Below are positions 1 to 9,241 of a DNA stretch of 64,000 nt, in pieces. Location of the stretch: contig NZ_JAUCZH010000004.1 of the NCBI RefSeq assembly GCF_030373185.1, positions 1-64,000 of the forward strand, written 5' to 3'. Position 1 is the first letter of the stretch. Each line of letters starts with the position of its first letter. This DNA is from Tabrizicola sp. (GTDB lineage Bacteria > Pseudomonadota > Alphaproteobacteria > Rhodobacterales > Rhodobacteraceae). The notes under the pieces were generated by a model. The model worked only from the letters and a program-made list of their open reading frames with translations, searched no databases and was not told where the DNA came from. A program made the position numbers and the translations under genes.

Positions 1-303
1 CCGATGCGCCCAAACCGCCCGCATATCCCTTCAATTCCAATCAGTCTCAAAGAGCACGGACACAAAACACGCAGCGCGCCAGAACTTCTGGCGTACCTGC
101 CTTCTTGCCTCCAGATTGTCGTCACAGCGATCTTCGTCGCCGCTTCCCGTCCCGTCAGTTCCGCGTTTCCGCTTCTCCTCCGCTTCGGTGAGGGGGCTTT
201 TACGTCCGGTGTCGGCAGGCCGCAAGCAGAAAATCACAAGCGTATGACGATTTTTTCCAGACCGTCCAAAACGCCTGCAAATGAAGCGTTTTGGGCCGGG
301 ATT
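1..303. other. Left-edge intergenic stretch, no convincing gene
   Basis: This is sequence downstream of the minus-strand amidohydrolase. The 68-codon minus ORF at 31-237 has a GTG start, an odd Arg/Asp-rich composition and no recognisable motif, so I do not call it. The plus ORF that starts at 4 runs antisense through the amidohydrolase and is a shadow. The only structure I see is an inverted repeat at 266-294. Confidence 0.6.
266..294 (-). terminator. Inverted repeat 3' of the amidohydrolase gene
   Basis: CCAAAACGC and GCGTTTTGG form a perfect 9-bp stem around an 11-nt loop, just past the amidohydrolase stop codon. No T-run follows on the minus strand, so a classical rho-independent terminator is uncertain. 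It may only be a 3'-end-stabilising hairpin. Confidence 0.35.
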
Positions 304-1983
304 TCAGCTGTCGCTTCCCACAAGTCCGTCCGGGTCATACGTCGTTCGACCCCCGACGATGGTCAGGGTGATTCCTGTTTGCCCCAGATTCTGCGCCGGA
401 ATCGTCTCGATATCGCCGTCGATCAGCACGAGGTCCGCCACGAGGCCTTCGCGCAAGGTTCCGGTCAGCCCCTCCAGATGTGCGGCCCAGGCCCCGCCCG
501 CCGTATAGGCGCGCAGAACGTCGGGCAGAGCCACCCGTTCATCCTGACATCCGTCATAAGGAACGCGGGTCAGTGCCGCCTGAATGCCGCGCATTACACT
601 GACATCCGTCACCGGCCAGTCACTTGCAAACGCCAGTGGCGCGCCATGATCGGCAAGGGTCTTCCACAGATAGGCGTCGCGCCAGCGGTCGCGGTGGAAC
701 ACGCTCTCCATCGTTGCCATCGGAAAATCCATCGCCCCTGGCGGGTGGGGTGGCTGCAAGCTGGCCGTGATGCCCAAGACGCCCAGCCTTGGCACATCGG
801 CCCGGTCGATCAGCTCGATATGTTCGATCCGATGCCGGGCGTCACGCGCGCCATTGCGCTGTGCCGCCGCCTCATAGCCATCAATCGTCTGGCGCACGGC
901 ACCGTCGCCGATGGCATGAACCGCGATCTGCAGGCCGCGTCGGTCGATCTCGGCGCAGATGTCGTTGAAACGCGCCGGCGGGAACAGCGGCGCGCCCCGC
1001 TCGGTCGTCCCGGGATAGTCCTGCAGCATGAAGGCTGTGCGGCTGTCTACCACCCCGTCCATGAACATCTTGACGAAGCCTGATGTCACCCATTCGCCAG
1101 TAAACTCGGCCGCCATTGCGCTGGCGCGGTCCAGTTCCGACAGCTCCATGTGCGGCTTGAAGTGGAACGGCACCTTGACCCTCGCAGTCAGCCTCCCCTC
1201 ATCGGCCATCTCCTGCAATAGCACGCAGGTGTAGCGGTTACCGTCCATGTTCACCATCGAGGTGATCCCATGTGCCGTACAATGCGCCAGCCCTGCGGCG
1301 ATCTTGGCCTTGTCCTTTTCGCGTTGTTCAGCCGAGGGCCACGGGTCTGGCTCACCCCCGGTGGCAATGCCCAGTTGCAGATGCGCATCGCCGCCAAGGG
1401 CAAGGATCGGACCGAAAGCCTCGAACTCGCGCAATTCGCCCGAGGCCGTGCCATCGTCGGCCATCACCACCTCATGCCCATGCGGCATCACGGCCCCATG
1501 AAGGATGCCCGCCGCCCGCAAAGCCGCCGTATTGGCCCAAACCGTGTGATGATCCGGGGACATCATAGCAATCGGGCGATCCCCGATCACCTGGTCAAGA
1601 TCGTGCCGCGTGACCGGACTATCCAGAATCTCATAGGCTGCCCCTTGTGCCATCAGCAGCGGCAGACCGGGGTTCGCCGCCGCAAAGGCACGGAATGCCG
1701 ATACCAGCGCGTCGAACCCCTCCACTCCACCCAGTTGCAGTTGAGAAAGCTCATTGCCGCCCAGAACCAGATGCAGATGGCTTTCCACAAAGCCCGGCAA
1801 AAGCGACCGCCCTCCCGCATCAACGACCTTGCAGCCCGGCCCCGCCAGTGCCGCCACTTCGGCCTGCCCACCTACCGCCAGAATCCGCCCCCCGGCAATG
1901 GCGACCGCCTCAGCCCTTGGTCGCGCCGGATCCATCGTCTGAACCCGCGCATTGGTGATGATCATCTCGGCACTGCCACCCAT
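304..1983 (-). CDS. Amidohydrolase family protein (YtcJ-like, amidohydrolase 3)
   Basis: A 559-residue metal-dependent hydrolase of the amidohydrolase superfamily, probably cytosolic. The N-terminal beta-sandwich (MIITNARVQTMDP) leads to the metal-binding HLH at about residues 69-71 (GFVESHLHL). Later blocks are VHAIGDGAV, HRIEHIELI and FASDWPVT, the usual order in YtcJ-type enzymes. Length matches the family. The ORF track starts at 2040, but I prefer the ATG at 1983, which has GGAAGGGAAA before it and leads directly into the conserved N-terminus. Family members act on N-acyl or cyclic amide substrates, and nothing here fixes the substrate. The neighbouring ureohydrolase on the same strand suggests a nitrogen-scavenging role (inference). 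Confidence 0.85.
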   Translation of the reverse strand: MGGSAEMIITNARVQTMDPARPRAEAVAIAGGRILAVGGQAEVAALAGPGCKVVDAGGRSLLPGFVESHLHLVLGGNELSQLQLGGVEGFDALVSAFRAFAAANPGLPLLMAQGAAYEILDSPVTRHDLDQVIGDRPIAMMSPDHHTVWANTAALRAAGILHGAVMPHGHEVVMADDGTASGELREFEAFGPILALGGDAHLQLGIATGGEPDPWPSAEQREKDKAKIAAGLAHCTAHGITSMVNMDGNRYTCVLLQEMADEGRLTARVKVPFHFKPHMELSELDRASAMAAEFTGEWVTSGFVKMFMDGVVDSRTAFMLQDYPGTTERGAPLFPPARFNDICAEIDRRGLQIAVHAIGDGAVRQTIDGYEAAAQRNGARDARHRIEHIELIDRADVPRLGVLGITASLQPPHPPGAMDFPMATMESVFHRDRWRDAYLWKTLADHGAPLAFASDWPVTDVSVMRGIQAALTRVPYDGCQDERVALPDVLRAYTAGGAWAAHLEGLTGTLREGLVADLVLIDGDIETIPAQNLGQTGITLTIVGGRTTYDPDGLVGSDS

Positions 1984-2001
1984 GGCTTTTCCCTTCCAGT
2001 C

Positions 2002-2030
2002 TGCTCTTTTCAAGAATACTCCGGGTCCGG
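2002..2030 (-). repeat. Short dispersed repeat copy 1 (AGTATT..AAAAGAGCA core)
   Basis: Read on the minus strand the core is CCCGGAGTATTCTTGAAAAGAGCA. It matches the core of five other intergenic segments in this window (about 9.2, 9.25, 22.69, 23.92 and 28.1 kb). It sits directly upstream of the amidohydrolase ribosome binding site. Confidence 0.6.
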
Positions 2031-2073
2031 GGCAGCGCATCGGGGGCCTGCCGCATGCGACGCCTCCCGGAAA

Positions 2074-3048
2074 CTAGCGCGGCGCCAGCCCCGCGACCCG
2101 CTCTGCCATCACGCAGAGCATTTCGAACATCAGGCTGATCCCCAGCCACGCCGTCCCACCTGACGGATCGAAGGGAGGAGACACCTCGACCAGATCCGCC
2201 CCCACCACATCCAGCCCCCGCAGCCCCCGCGCCACCTGCAAGGCCTGCCACGAATTCGGCCCGCCCACCTCGGGCGTGCCGGTTCCGGGCGCGAAGGTAG
2301 GGTCTACAAAGTCGATGTCATAGGTCACATAGACCGGTCCCGACCCCACGATCTCGCGCGCCTCGGCCATCACGTCCTCCGGGCCACGGGCGTGGAACTC
2401 GGCAATCGGGATGATGCGGATCCCGTTGGCGGCGGCAAAATCCCAGTCTTCGCGCCCATAGGCCGTACCGCGAATGCCGATCAGGCAATAGCGCTTCGGG
2501 TCGATCAAGCCTTCCTCCACGGCGCGGCGGAAGGGGGTGCCGTGGTTGTAGCGGCTGGTGCCGAAATAGATGTCGTTCAGGTCGGTATGGCTGTCGAACT
2601 GGATCATCCCGACAGGGCGTTTCTTCGCTACCGCCCGCAGGATCGGCAGGCTGCACAGATGATCGCCACCGCCGGTCAGAGGCAACACCCCGGCCGCGAC
2701 CACCCGGTCATAGAACGCCTCCATCCGGGCCATCGAATCCATCAGGTCCGCCGGATTGGGCGCCACATCGCCAAGGTCCGCGCAAGCTGCAAGGTCAAAA
2801 GGCGCCACCCATGTCGCACCATTGACCGCCCGGATCATCGTGGACAGGTCACGCAACTGGCGCGGACCGTGGCGCGGGCCGGGGCGGTTGGTCGTCCCCC
2901 CATCCCAGGGCGCGCCGATAAGACCGATCTGCACCTCTGCGAACCTCGGATGCTCAAACGGCACATGCGGCAGCCGCATGAACGTCGGCACCCCTGCAAA
3001 GCGCGGCAGATCAAACCCCGACACCGGAGCGAAAAATCCATCCGCCAT
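2074..3048 (-). CDS. Agmatinase / ureohydrolase family protein
   Basis: A 324-residue binuclear-manganese ureohydrolase. The metal-binding signatures occur in family order: GGGDHL, then FDSHTDLND (DxHxD), then TYDIDFVDPTFAPGTGTPE (DxDxxDP). The family hydrolyses guanidino compounds to urea and an amine: agmatine to putrescine, or guanidinobutyrate or guanidinopropionate. The exact substrate cannot be read from sequence. I chose the ATG at 3048 because GGGGAG lies seven bases upstream; an ATG at 3063 is also possible. The 600-residue ORF in the track joins this gene to an antisense extension through the bactofilin gene. It could feed the polyamine-linked genes further along the window (inference). 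Confidence 0.85.
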   Translation of the reverse strand: MADGFFAPVSGFDLPRFAGVPTFMRLPHVPFEHPRFAEVQIGLIGAPWDGGTTNRPGPRHGPRQLRDLSTMIRAVNGATWVAPFDLAACADLGDVAPNPADLMDSMARMEAFYDRVVAAGVLPLTGGGDHLCSLPILRAVAKKRPVGMIQFDSHTDLNDIYFGTSRYNHGTPFRRAVEEGLIDPKRYCLIGIRGTAYGREDWDFAAANGIRIIPIAEFHARGPEDVMAEAREIVGSGPVYVTYDIDFVDPTFAPGTGTPEVGGPNSWQALQVARGLRGLDVVGADLVEVSPPFDPSGGTAWLGISLMFEMLCVMAERVAGLAPR

Positions 3049-3216
3049 TTCATTACTCCCCATTGATTCCCGCCCCATCTGACCACTCCGCACGCCCTTT
3101 GTCAGGCCCCGATACGACATCACATCGGCGGGAAACCCGCTTGCGGATGACAGCGCCCCTTGACCGCCCCGGCCTGATCCCGCCTTATCGGGGAACCCTT
3201 GCAAGGATAGTCCACG

Positions 3217-3603
3217 ATGTTCTCCAAGACCGCCGACCCCACAGCAGCCCCGACCCCGTCGGTCTCCCGCCCGACCGGCCCGGGGGCCAATGCCGGACGC
3301 TCCGTCCTTGGGGCCGACCTTCGCATCACTGGTGAAGTCTCGACCACCGGCTCGGTCGAGGTGCTGGGAGAGATTGACGGAAACATTGCAGCCCACGGTC
3401 TGATTATAGGTCAGGAAGGCAAGGTCACGGGATCGGTTACAGCCGCCAGCGTTGAAGTGAAGGGCAAGCTGGATGGCAAGGTTGCCTGCGAAAGCCTCAC
3501 CCTGCGCTCCACCGCCGAGGTGAAAGCCGATGTGACCACCAAGGGTATTGTCATCGAAAGCGGCGCCATGATCGACGGGCGGTTCCTGAAACCCAAGGGC
3601 TGA
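3217..3603 (+). CDS. Bactofilin family cytoskeletal protein
   Basis: A 128-residue protein. After a low-complexity Pro/Thr/Ala N-terminus (about 1-30) comes a repetitive right-handed beta-helix core with recurring short turns such as GEVSTTGSVEVLGEIDGNI, GKVTGSVTAASVEVKGKLDGKV and AEVKADVTTKGIVIESGAMIDG. This is the bactofilin (DUF583) pattern and length. Family members polymerise without nucleotide into filaments that position cell-wall or stalk machinery. AAGGA lies nine bases before the ATG. The gene stands alone between divergent and convergent neighbours, so the sequence names no dedicated partner. Confidence 0.9.
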   Translation: MFSKTADPTAAPTPSVSRPTGPGANAGRSVLGADLRITGEVSTTGSVEVLGEIDGNIAAHGLIIGQEGKVTGSVTAASVEVKGKLDGKVACESLTLRSTAEVKADVTTKGIVIESGAMIDGRFLKPKG

Positions 3604-3658
3604 CCCCTGCCGACTTTGGTCGGCGCAAGACCGGAACCGGCGGGCCGTTGTTCCTGCA

Positions 3659-4849
3659 TCAGCTGCTGAACGGATCGGGTCGCCGCGCCAGAAGCCAAAG
3701 CGCCAGCACAAGGCCAAGACCCGCCAATCCAAGGCAGGCCGCGTAAACCAGTTGCGGCCCGCCCAGAAGCAGCAACCCCGCGCCCACCGACGGCGCGGCG
3801 GCCGAGGCGAGGATCGGGGCCACCGCCACCGCGCCGGACACCACGCCAAAGCCCTGCCGCCCCAGCACCTCGGCAATCAGCACGGGCCGCAGGATCGACA
3901 TCAGCCCCGCCCCGGCCCCTTGTGCCAGCGCAAAGGCGAAGATCAGCACCGGGGCCGCACCGGCGGACCACAAAAGCGCACTTGCCAGCACCACCCCGCC
4001 CAGGGCCGCCAGTGTTGCCTGCCCCGTCGTGACCCGCGCCCCGGCCATCAAGAGCAAAAGCCGCCCCACAACCTGCGCCGGGCCGATGGACGCCGCCGCA
4101 AGCGCAGCCATCCCGGCCCCGGCCCCCCGGTCGGCGAACAAGACCAGCACATAGGTGATCAGCACGCCATGGTTCAGGTAGACCGCCGTAAAGGCCGCCG
4201 CGATGATCCAGAAGGCGGGCTTGCGCAGCGCCGCCTGCAACGTGCCGGGAGGGGTTGGCGGCACCGCGAGTTCGGCCCGTTCCCGCCGTCGCAGCCGAAC
4301 AACCGCCACCGCGTTCAAGGGAATGACCAGCAGCATTATCGCTGCAAAAGCCAGAAACCCGCCCTGCCCGCCCACGACCCGACCCAGCCAATGCCCCAGT
4401 GGAAAGGCCAGAGTGCCGGCAAAACCGGCCACCAGCGTGACCTTGGTGATCGCGCCCCGCGCGCCTTCGCCCAGACGGCGGGTCAAAAAGGCAAAACAGG
4501 TCTCGTACAGTGTGCCTGCCTGCGCCACGCCGATCACGGCCCAGCACAGGATCCAGCCGGTCAGGCTGTTCACCAGTCCCAGCCCGGCAACCCCAAGCGC
4601 GGCAAGCCCCGGCAACCAGATCAGCATCTCACCGCCCAGACCCCGGTCAACCAGACGTCCGGTAAAGGGCGTCAACGCCGCCATGATCAGAAAGGCCAGC
4701 GTTGGACCAAGCGCCAGTTCTGCCTTGGTCCAACCCGTTGCTGCAGCAAGATCGGGCAGAAGGGCGGGGAAGGAATAATAGCAGCCCGCGTAGATCAGCG
4801 TCTGGCCAAGGGCCAGCAGCCAGACTGCGGGGCTGTCACTTCCGCTCAC
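3659..4849 (-). CDS. MFS transporter
   Basis: A 396-residue, very hydrophobic protein with about twelve predicted membrane segments in two halves separated by a charged loop near the middle (RLRRRERAELAVPPTPPG). This is the normal major facilitator layout. The loop between segments 2 and 3 (TGRLVDRGLGGEM) resembles the MFS motif-A region. The gene begins with GTG that overlaps the stop of the upstream peptidase gene in a GTGA quadruplet, implying translational coupling. The substrate is unknown. The 378-residue minus ORF at 3411-4547 is a different frame of the same DNA. Confidence 0.85.
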   Translation of the reverse strand: MSGSDSPAVWLLALGQTLIYAGCYYSFPALLPDLAAATGWTKAELALGPTLAFLIMAALTPFTGRLVDRGLGGEMLIWLPGLAALGVAGLGLVNSLTGWILCWAVIGVAQAGTLYETCFAFLTRRLGEGARGAITKVTLVAGFAGTLAFPLGHWLGRVVGGQGGFLAFAAIMLLVIPLNAVAVVRLRRRERAELAVPPTPPGTLQAALRKPAFWIIAAAFTAVYLNHGVLITYVLVLFADRGAGAGMAALAAASIGPAQVVGRLLLLMAGARVTTGQATLAALGGVVLASALLWSAGAAPVLIFAFALAQGAGAGLMSILRPVLIAEVLGRQGFGVVSGAVAVAPILASAAAPSVGAGLLLLGGPQLVYAACLGLAGLGLVLALWLLARRPDPFSS

Positions 4850-6315
4850 AGCGCGTAGATTTCCCCGAACTTCGCCTCAAGGTAATCCAGCAGTGGCGCT
4901 TCGGAAGGCTCGAACCCGCAGGCCTGCGCCACCACCTCGCGCGGCAGATAGCGCGCGCCGTGCCGTTGCAGCCGGTCGCGCATCCAGGCCGTCGCAGCAC
5001 CAACATCACCCCTGGCCATCTGGCCGTCCAGCCCCGGCACCTTGGCCCGCAGCGCCTTGACCAGACAGCCGGCATAGACATTTCCCAGCGTATAGGTCGG
5101 GAAATAGCCAAAAAGGCCGCAGGACCAATGCACGTCCTGCAACATCCCGTTTGACGGCCGGTCCACCGCCACCCCGAAATCCGCGCGGAAGCGGTCATTC
5201 CACGCCGCCTCAAGGTCGGCCACGTCCAGATCACCCTTGATCAGCGCCCGTTCCAGATCAAAGCGCATCATCACATGCAGATTGTAATGCACCTCGTCAG
5301 CTTCGGTGCGGATATAGCCCGCATGCACCCGGTTCACCGCGCGGTAGAACCCTTCCGCATCGGGGATCCCGAAATCACCGAACACCTCGCGCATCCGGCC
5401 AAAGAGCCAGCCGGTGAAGGCACGGCTGCGGCCAAGCTGATTTTCATAGCTGCGGCTTTGGCTTTCATGCACCCCCATGGATGCCCCCTGCCCGATCGGG
5501 GTCAGCGCATAGCTTGCCTCCACCCCCTGCTCATAAGCGGCGTGGCCAACCTCGTGGATGGTTGAATAGAAACAGTTGAACGGGTCTACCTCGCTGACCC
5601 GGGTGGTGATCCGCACGTCATGGCCCGAGCCGGAGCTGAACGGATGCACCGCCAGATCAATCCGCCCCCGATCCCAGTCATAGCCAAAGACCGTCGCCAG
5701 TTCCCGGCTCAGCGCCATCTGCGCTTCGGAGTCAAACCGCCCGACCACGCCCTTCGGCGCCCCCGCTGCCAGAACCTTTGCACGCAAGGCCACCAGCCTT
5801 GGCCGCATCGCGGCAAACATCGCCGCTATCTCGGCCCCGGTCATGCCGGGTTCGTAATCGTCGACCAGCGCATCATAGGGATCACCGCCTTCTGCCAGCG
5901 CCGCCCCTTCCTCGCGTTTCAGGGCCACGACCTGTGCAAGCGTCGGCAGGAACCCCGCCACATCCTCACGCGCCCGCGCGCTGGCCCAGATGCCTTGCGC
6001 AAGCGAGGTGACACGCGCGATCTCTTCGGCCAACCGTGCCGGCACCTTGGAGGTGCGCACAAAGCTGCGCCGGATCTGACGCAACTGCGCCTCGCCCACC
6101 GCATCGGGGGCCACCGCCGCCGCCAGCCAACCAGCAATCCGCGGATCGGTGCGCCGGGCATGCAGCACCGACTCCAACGCGCCGATCTCTTCAGCCCGCT
6201 GTCCGGCGGCACCTTCCGGCATCACCGTTTCCTGATCCCAGCCCAAGCGACCCGCCACTTGCGCCAAAGCCTCGGTCTGGCGCTGGAATGCCATCAGTTC
6301 ATCATACGCGTTCAT
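4846..6315 (-). CDS. M32 family carboxypeptidase
   Basis: A 489-residue zinc metallocarboxypeptidase (carboxypeptidase Taq family). It has the HEXXH zinc motif in IHEVGHAAYEQG, followed by the family signatures GVHESQSR and IRTEADEVHYNLHV, and it is of normal M32 length. These cytosolic enzymes remove C-terminal residues from peptides. I moved the start from the track's 6387 to the ATG at 6315 (MNAYDELMAFQRQTE), the conserved M32 N-terminus. That ATG overlaps the heme A synthase stop as ATGA. The three genes (heme A synthase, M32, MFS) therefore form a tightly coupled operon, although no functional link is obvious. Confidence 0.92.
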   Translation of the reverse strand: MNAYDELMAFQRQTEALAQVAGRLGWDQETVMPEGAAGQRAEEIGALESVLHARRTDPRIAGWLAAAVAPDAVGEAQLRQIRRSFVRTSKVPARLAEEIARVTSLAQGIWASARAREDVAGFLPTLAQVVALKREEGAALAEGGDPYDALVDDYEPGMTGAEIAAMFAAMRPRLVALRAKVLAAGAPKGVVGRFDSEAQMALSRELATVFGYDWDRGRIDLAVHPFSSGSGHDVRITTRVSEVDPFNCFYSTIHEVGHAAYEQGVEASYALTPIGQGASMGVHESQSRSYENQLGRSRAFTGWLFGRMREVFGDFGIPDAEGFYRAVNRVHAGYIRTEADEVHYNLHVMMRFDLERALIKGDLDVADLEAAWNDRFRADFGVAVDRPSNGMLQDVHWSCGLFGYFPTYTLGNVYAGCLVKALRAKVPGLDGQMARGDVGAATAWMRDRLQRHGARYLPREVVAQACGFEPSEAPLLDYLEAKFGEIYAL

Positions 6316-7481
6316 GCCGTGCCTTCTCGGATCGACCCCGCCACGGGGTACTGTGAAAGATAGCGCGCCCGCAGGATCAAGACCCACAGGATCACCGCGC
6401 CAATCTGATGGGTGATCGCCACATGCATGTGGGCGACCGTCAGAACCGTGACGATGCCCAGCACCATCTGCGCCACCAGCATCGCCATCACGGCATGAAA
6501 GGCACCTTGCGTCGCCCGGTAGGCCGACCGACGCCCCCGCAGCCAGACCACAACACCAAAGGCAAAGAGCAGATACCCTGCCATCCGGTGCATGAACTGC
6601 ACCAACCCGGGGTTTTCAAAGAAAGCATGCCAGACCGGCAGACTGCCCCCCGCCCCATCCGGCACATGAAAGGCATCGGCCGGGAAGAACTGGCCGTTCA
6701 TGTCTGGCCATGTCGGAAAGGCGCGACCCGCGTCGATGCCGGCGACCAGCGCGCCCAGCAGGATTTGCAGAAAGGCGAAATGCATCAATCCGGTCGACAG
6801 ACCAAAGAGCTTCGCCTCGCGTCCGCGCCGGGCGGTCATCAACTCGGCCTCCGACCGGCCAAGGAGCAGGACATACCAGCCCAGAAAGCCAAGGATCACA
6901 AAGGCGAGGCCCAGATGCGTCGCCAGCCGGTAACTGGCCACAGCCACCATTTCCCCGGTCAGACCCGAGGCAACCATCCACCAGCCGATCGCCCCCTGAA
7001 GCCCGCCCAAGCCCCCCAGCAGCAAAAGCCGACCCGTCCAGCCCGGCGGGATCTGCCTTGTCGCCGCAAAACCGATGAAACCCACCGCCCAGACCAGCCC
7101 GATCAGCCGGCCAAGCTGGCGATGTCCCCATTCCCACCAATAGATGACCTTGAAGTCCTCAAGGCTCATCCCCTTGTTGACCAACTGATATTGCGGGATC
7201 TGGCGGTACTTGTCGAACTCTTCGGCCCATGCGGCTTCGGTCATCGGCGGCACGGCCCCGGTGACCGGGCGCCATTCGGTGATCGACAGGCCCGAGTCGG
7301 TCAGCCGGGTCATCCCACCCACGGCAATCATTGTGACCACCAGAAGGAACAGCGCAATCAGCCAAAGCCGGATGCCCCGCCGCGCACCCCGAGGCCGCGC
7401 ATCAATGCCCCCGCCAGTGGGGGCGACAGCGGAACCCTGCCCCGCCCCGACCTCTTCGAAAATGCTGCGCTTTCCGGCCAT
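6312..7481 (-). CDS. ctaA: Heme A synthase (COX15/CtaA family)
   Basis: A 389-residue inner-membrane enzyme that oxidises heme O to heme A for cytochrome aa3 oxidase. Eight hydrophobic segments are visible. The conserved histidines that bind the hemes occur in WWEWGHRQLGR, YRLATHLGLAF, QFMHRMAGY and AITHQIGAV, and the signature GGMTRLTDSGLSITEWRPV follows the first membrane helix. Its long periplasmic loops and 389-residue length match the alphaproteobacterial/mitochondrial COX15 type. I chose the ATG at 7481 (MAGKRSIFEEV), preceded by AAGGGG, over the track's 7526. It leads the coupled operon with the M32 peptidase. Confidence 0.93.
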   Translation of the reverse strand: MAGKRSIFEEVGAGQGSAVAPTGGGIDARPRGARRGIRLWLIALFLLVVTMIAVGGMTRLTDSGLSITEWRPVTGAVPPMTEAAWAEEFDKYRQIPQYQLVNKGMSLEDFKVIYWWEWGHRQLGRLIGLVWAVGFIGFAATRQIPPGWTGRLLLLGGLGGLQGAIGWWMVASGLTGEMVAVASYRLATHLGLAFVILGFLGWYVLLLGRSEAELMTARRGREAKLFGLSTGLMHFAFLQILLGALVAGIDAGRAFPTWPDMNGQFFPADAFHVPDGAGGSLPVWHAFFENPGLVQFMHRMAGYLLFAFGVVVWLRGRRSAYRATQGAFHAVMAMLVAQMVLGIVTVLTVAHMHVAITHQIGAVILWVLILRARYLSQYPVAGSIREGTA

Positions 7482-7599
7482 GCCCTGCCCCTTATCCGAT
7501 GGGCGGGACACTAGGCCCCGCCTCACCGGCCTTCAAGACCCTGCGGCAAAGCGGCCGCATGCGGAAAGCCTGATCCGACCCGAAGGTCAGACCTCGGAC

Positions 7600-8988
7600 C
7601 TAGGCCACAGACACCCCGTCGGCCTTCAGACCCTGATAGCATTCATCAAGGCTTTTTTTCGCACGGTCGACCAGAATGTCGATCTCGGCCGGGGTGATCA
7701 CAAGGGGTGGCGCAATGATCATCCGATCCCCGACAGCCCGCATGATCAGGTCATTGGCAAAACACCGCTCGCGGCAACGATAGCCGACATTCGCCTCGTC
7801 CGAGAACTTGGCACGCTTGGCCTTGTCGGGCGTCAGCGCGATGGAGCCCATCAGGCCGACCAGCTTGGCCTCCCCCACCAGGGGGTGATCAGCCAGAGCG
7901 TCCCAGCGTTCCTTCAGATAGGGGTGCGCCACATCGCGGACATGTTCGACAATATGTTCGTCCTGCATGATCCTCAGGTTTTCAAGCGCCACCGCCGCCG
8001 CGACCGGATGACCGGAATAGGTGTAGCCGTGGAAGAATTCCCCAGCGCCGCCAACAACCTCGGCCACCTCGTCACAGACGATGCTGCCCCCGATCGGCTG
8101 GTAGCCAGAGGACAACCCCTTGGCGATGGTCATGATATGCGGCTTGATGCCAAAGGTTTCGGACCCGAACCAGTTGCCGGTGCGGCCAAAGCCGGTGATG
8201 ACCTCATCCGCGATCAACAGGATCCCGTATTTGGTGCAGATGCGCTGAATCTCTGGCCAGTAAGTCTTTGGCGGGATGATCACACCGCCCGCCCCCTGAA
8301 CCGGCTCGCCGATGAAAGCCGCCACATTGTCCGGCCCGATCTGGAGGATCTTTTCCTCAAGCTGGCGCGCCCGGGCCAGGCCGAAGTCGTCTTCGGACAT
8401 GTCGCCACCCTCGCCCCACCAGTAAGGCTGGTCGATATGTTCGATTCCGTCGATCTTGCCACCATGCGCATGGATCGGCTTCATGCCGCCAAGGCTGCCG
8501 CCGCCCATGGTCGAGCCATGATAGCCGTTCCAGCGCGCGATGATCGTCTTGCGCCAGGGCATGCCCTTGACGTCCCAGTAGCGGCGGACAAGGCGGATAT
8601 TGGTGTCGTTTGCCTCGGACCCCGAACCGGCGAAAAAGACGTGGTTCAGATCGCCCGGCGCGAGCTTGGCAATCTCGGCGGCAAGCGCGATTGCCGGGAC
8701 GTGGGTGGTCTGGAAGAAGGTGTTGTAATAGGCCAGTTCCTCCATCTGCCGCGCCGCGACTGCCGCCAGTTCCTTGCGGCCATAGCCGATGTTCACACAC
8801 CACAGGCCAGCCATCCCGTCGATGATCTTGTGACCCTCGCTGTCCGTCAGCCACACGCCTTCGCCTCGGGTGATGACCCGCGCGCCCTTGGCGGCAAGGC
8901 CGGCCTTGTCGGTGAATGGGTGAAAATGGTGCGCCGCGTCCAGACGTTGCAGTTCAGCGGTCGGCAGGTGGTTGGTGATCATGTTCAT
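7600..8988 (-). CDS. Class III (omega) aminotransferase, SpuC-like
   Basis: A 462-residue PLP-dependent enzyme. Family features are GSGSEANDTNIRLVRRYW (cofactor-phosphate loop), YHGSTMGGGSLGGM, LLIADEVITGFGRTG (PLP-binding Asp) and IAKGLSSGYQPIGG, which carries the Schiff-base lysine. The overall pattern is closest, from memory, to putrescine- or beta-alanine-pyruvate aminotransferases of the SpuC group. These move an amino group from a diamine or omega-amino acid to pyruvate. The start at 8988 (MNMITNHLPTAE) has GAGGGA upstream; the track start at 9066 lacks support. Two TTTGATCAAA-like sites lie just upstream, and an FCD GntR regulator is the next gene, so local regulation is likely. Confidence 0.88.
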   Translation of the reverse strand: MNMITNHLPTAELQRLDAAHHFHPFTDKAGLAAKGARVITRGEGVWLTDSEGHKIIDGMAGLWCVNIGYGRKELAAVAARQMEELAYYNTFFQTTHVPAIALAAEIAKLAPGDLNHVFFAGSGSEANDTNIRLVRRYWDVKGMPWRKTIIARWNGYHGSTMGGGSLGGMKPIHAHGGKIDGIEHIDQPYWWGEGGDMSEDDFGLARARQLEEKILQIGPDNVAAFIGEPVQGAGGVIIPPKTYWPEIQRICTKYGILLIADEVITGFGRTGNWFGSETFGIKPHIMTIAKGLSSGYQPIGGSIVCDEVAEVVGGAGEFFHGYTYSGHPVAAAVALENLRIMQDEHIVEHVRDVAHPYLKERWDALADHPLVGEAKLVGLMGSIALTPDKAKRAKFSDEANVGYRCRERCFANDLIMRAVGDRMIIAPPLVITPAEIDILVDRAKKSLDECYQGLKADGVSVA

Positions 8989-9065
8989 GCGGCTTCCCTC
9001 GCGGAATCGGCAGGGCCTCGCACCCCGACTTGGGGGCAGGATATGATCAAACGTAGCAGGCTTCA

Positions 9066-9085
9066 AGAAATTTGATCAAATTTCT
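9066..9085. promoter_or_regulatory. 20-bp perfect palindrome, candidate GntR operator
   Basis: AGAAATTTGATCAAATTTCT is its own reverse complement. It lies about 80 bp upstream of the aminotransferase start. A related core, TATGATCAAA, sits at 9041-9050 with its centre 29 bp away. The same TTTGATCAAA core occurs upstream of the polyamine-type binding protein (29608-29617) and as TTTGATCACA before gntR. AT-rich perfect symmetry in high-GC DNA argues for a protein-binding site. Assigning it to the neighbouring GntR protein is inference. Confidence 0.5.
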
Positions 9086-9191
9086 GGAAAGCCACTTCCA
9101 TCCTTGAGCCAAACAGCCCCGAACAGCCATGCACGCGTTCCGCGCAAGCCTTTCCTCTCGTCGTCGCGTGCCGCTCCTTCTCGGCTGACGA

Positions 9192-9236
9192 GGGGCCAGC
9201 CCCTCGAGCTCCCCGGAGTATTGGCAAAAAGCGCAA
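9192..9236 (+). repeat. Short dispersed repeat copy 2
   Basis: GGGGCCAGCCCC (a short hairpin) is followed by CCCCGGAGTATTGGCAAAAAGCGCAA. It has the same layout as the copy at 22668-22714, with the GC hairpin first, then the AGTATT core, then an A-rich tail. It faces copy 3 five bases away, so the pair forms an inverted arrangement. Confidence 0.6.
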
Positions 9237-9241
9237 TCGAC

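Noticed and set aside
31-237. 68-residue minus ORF at the left edge
   Set aside because: It has a GTG start, no ribosome site and no recognisable motif; composition is atypical for the window's genes.
3411-4547. 378-residue Gly/Arg-rich minus-strand ORF
   Set aside because: It is an alternative frame of the MFS gene and runs antisense into the bactofilin gene.
7210-9075. 621-residue plus-strand ORF
   Set aside because: It is antisense through heme A synthase and the aminotransferase, which both have full family motifs; it shows only high-GC shadow composition.
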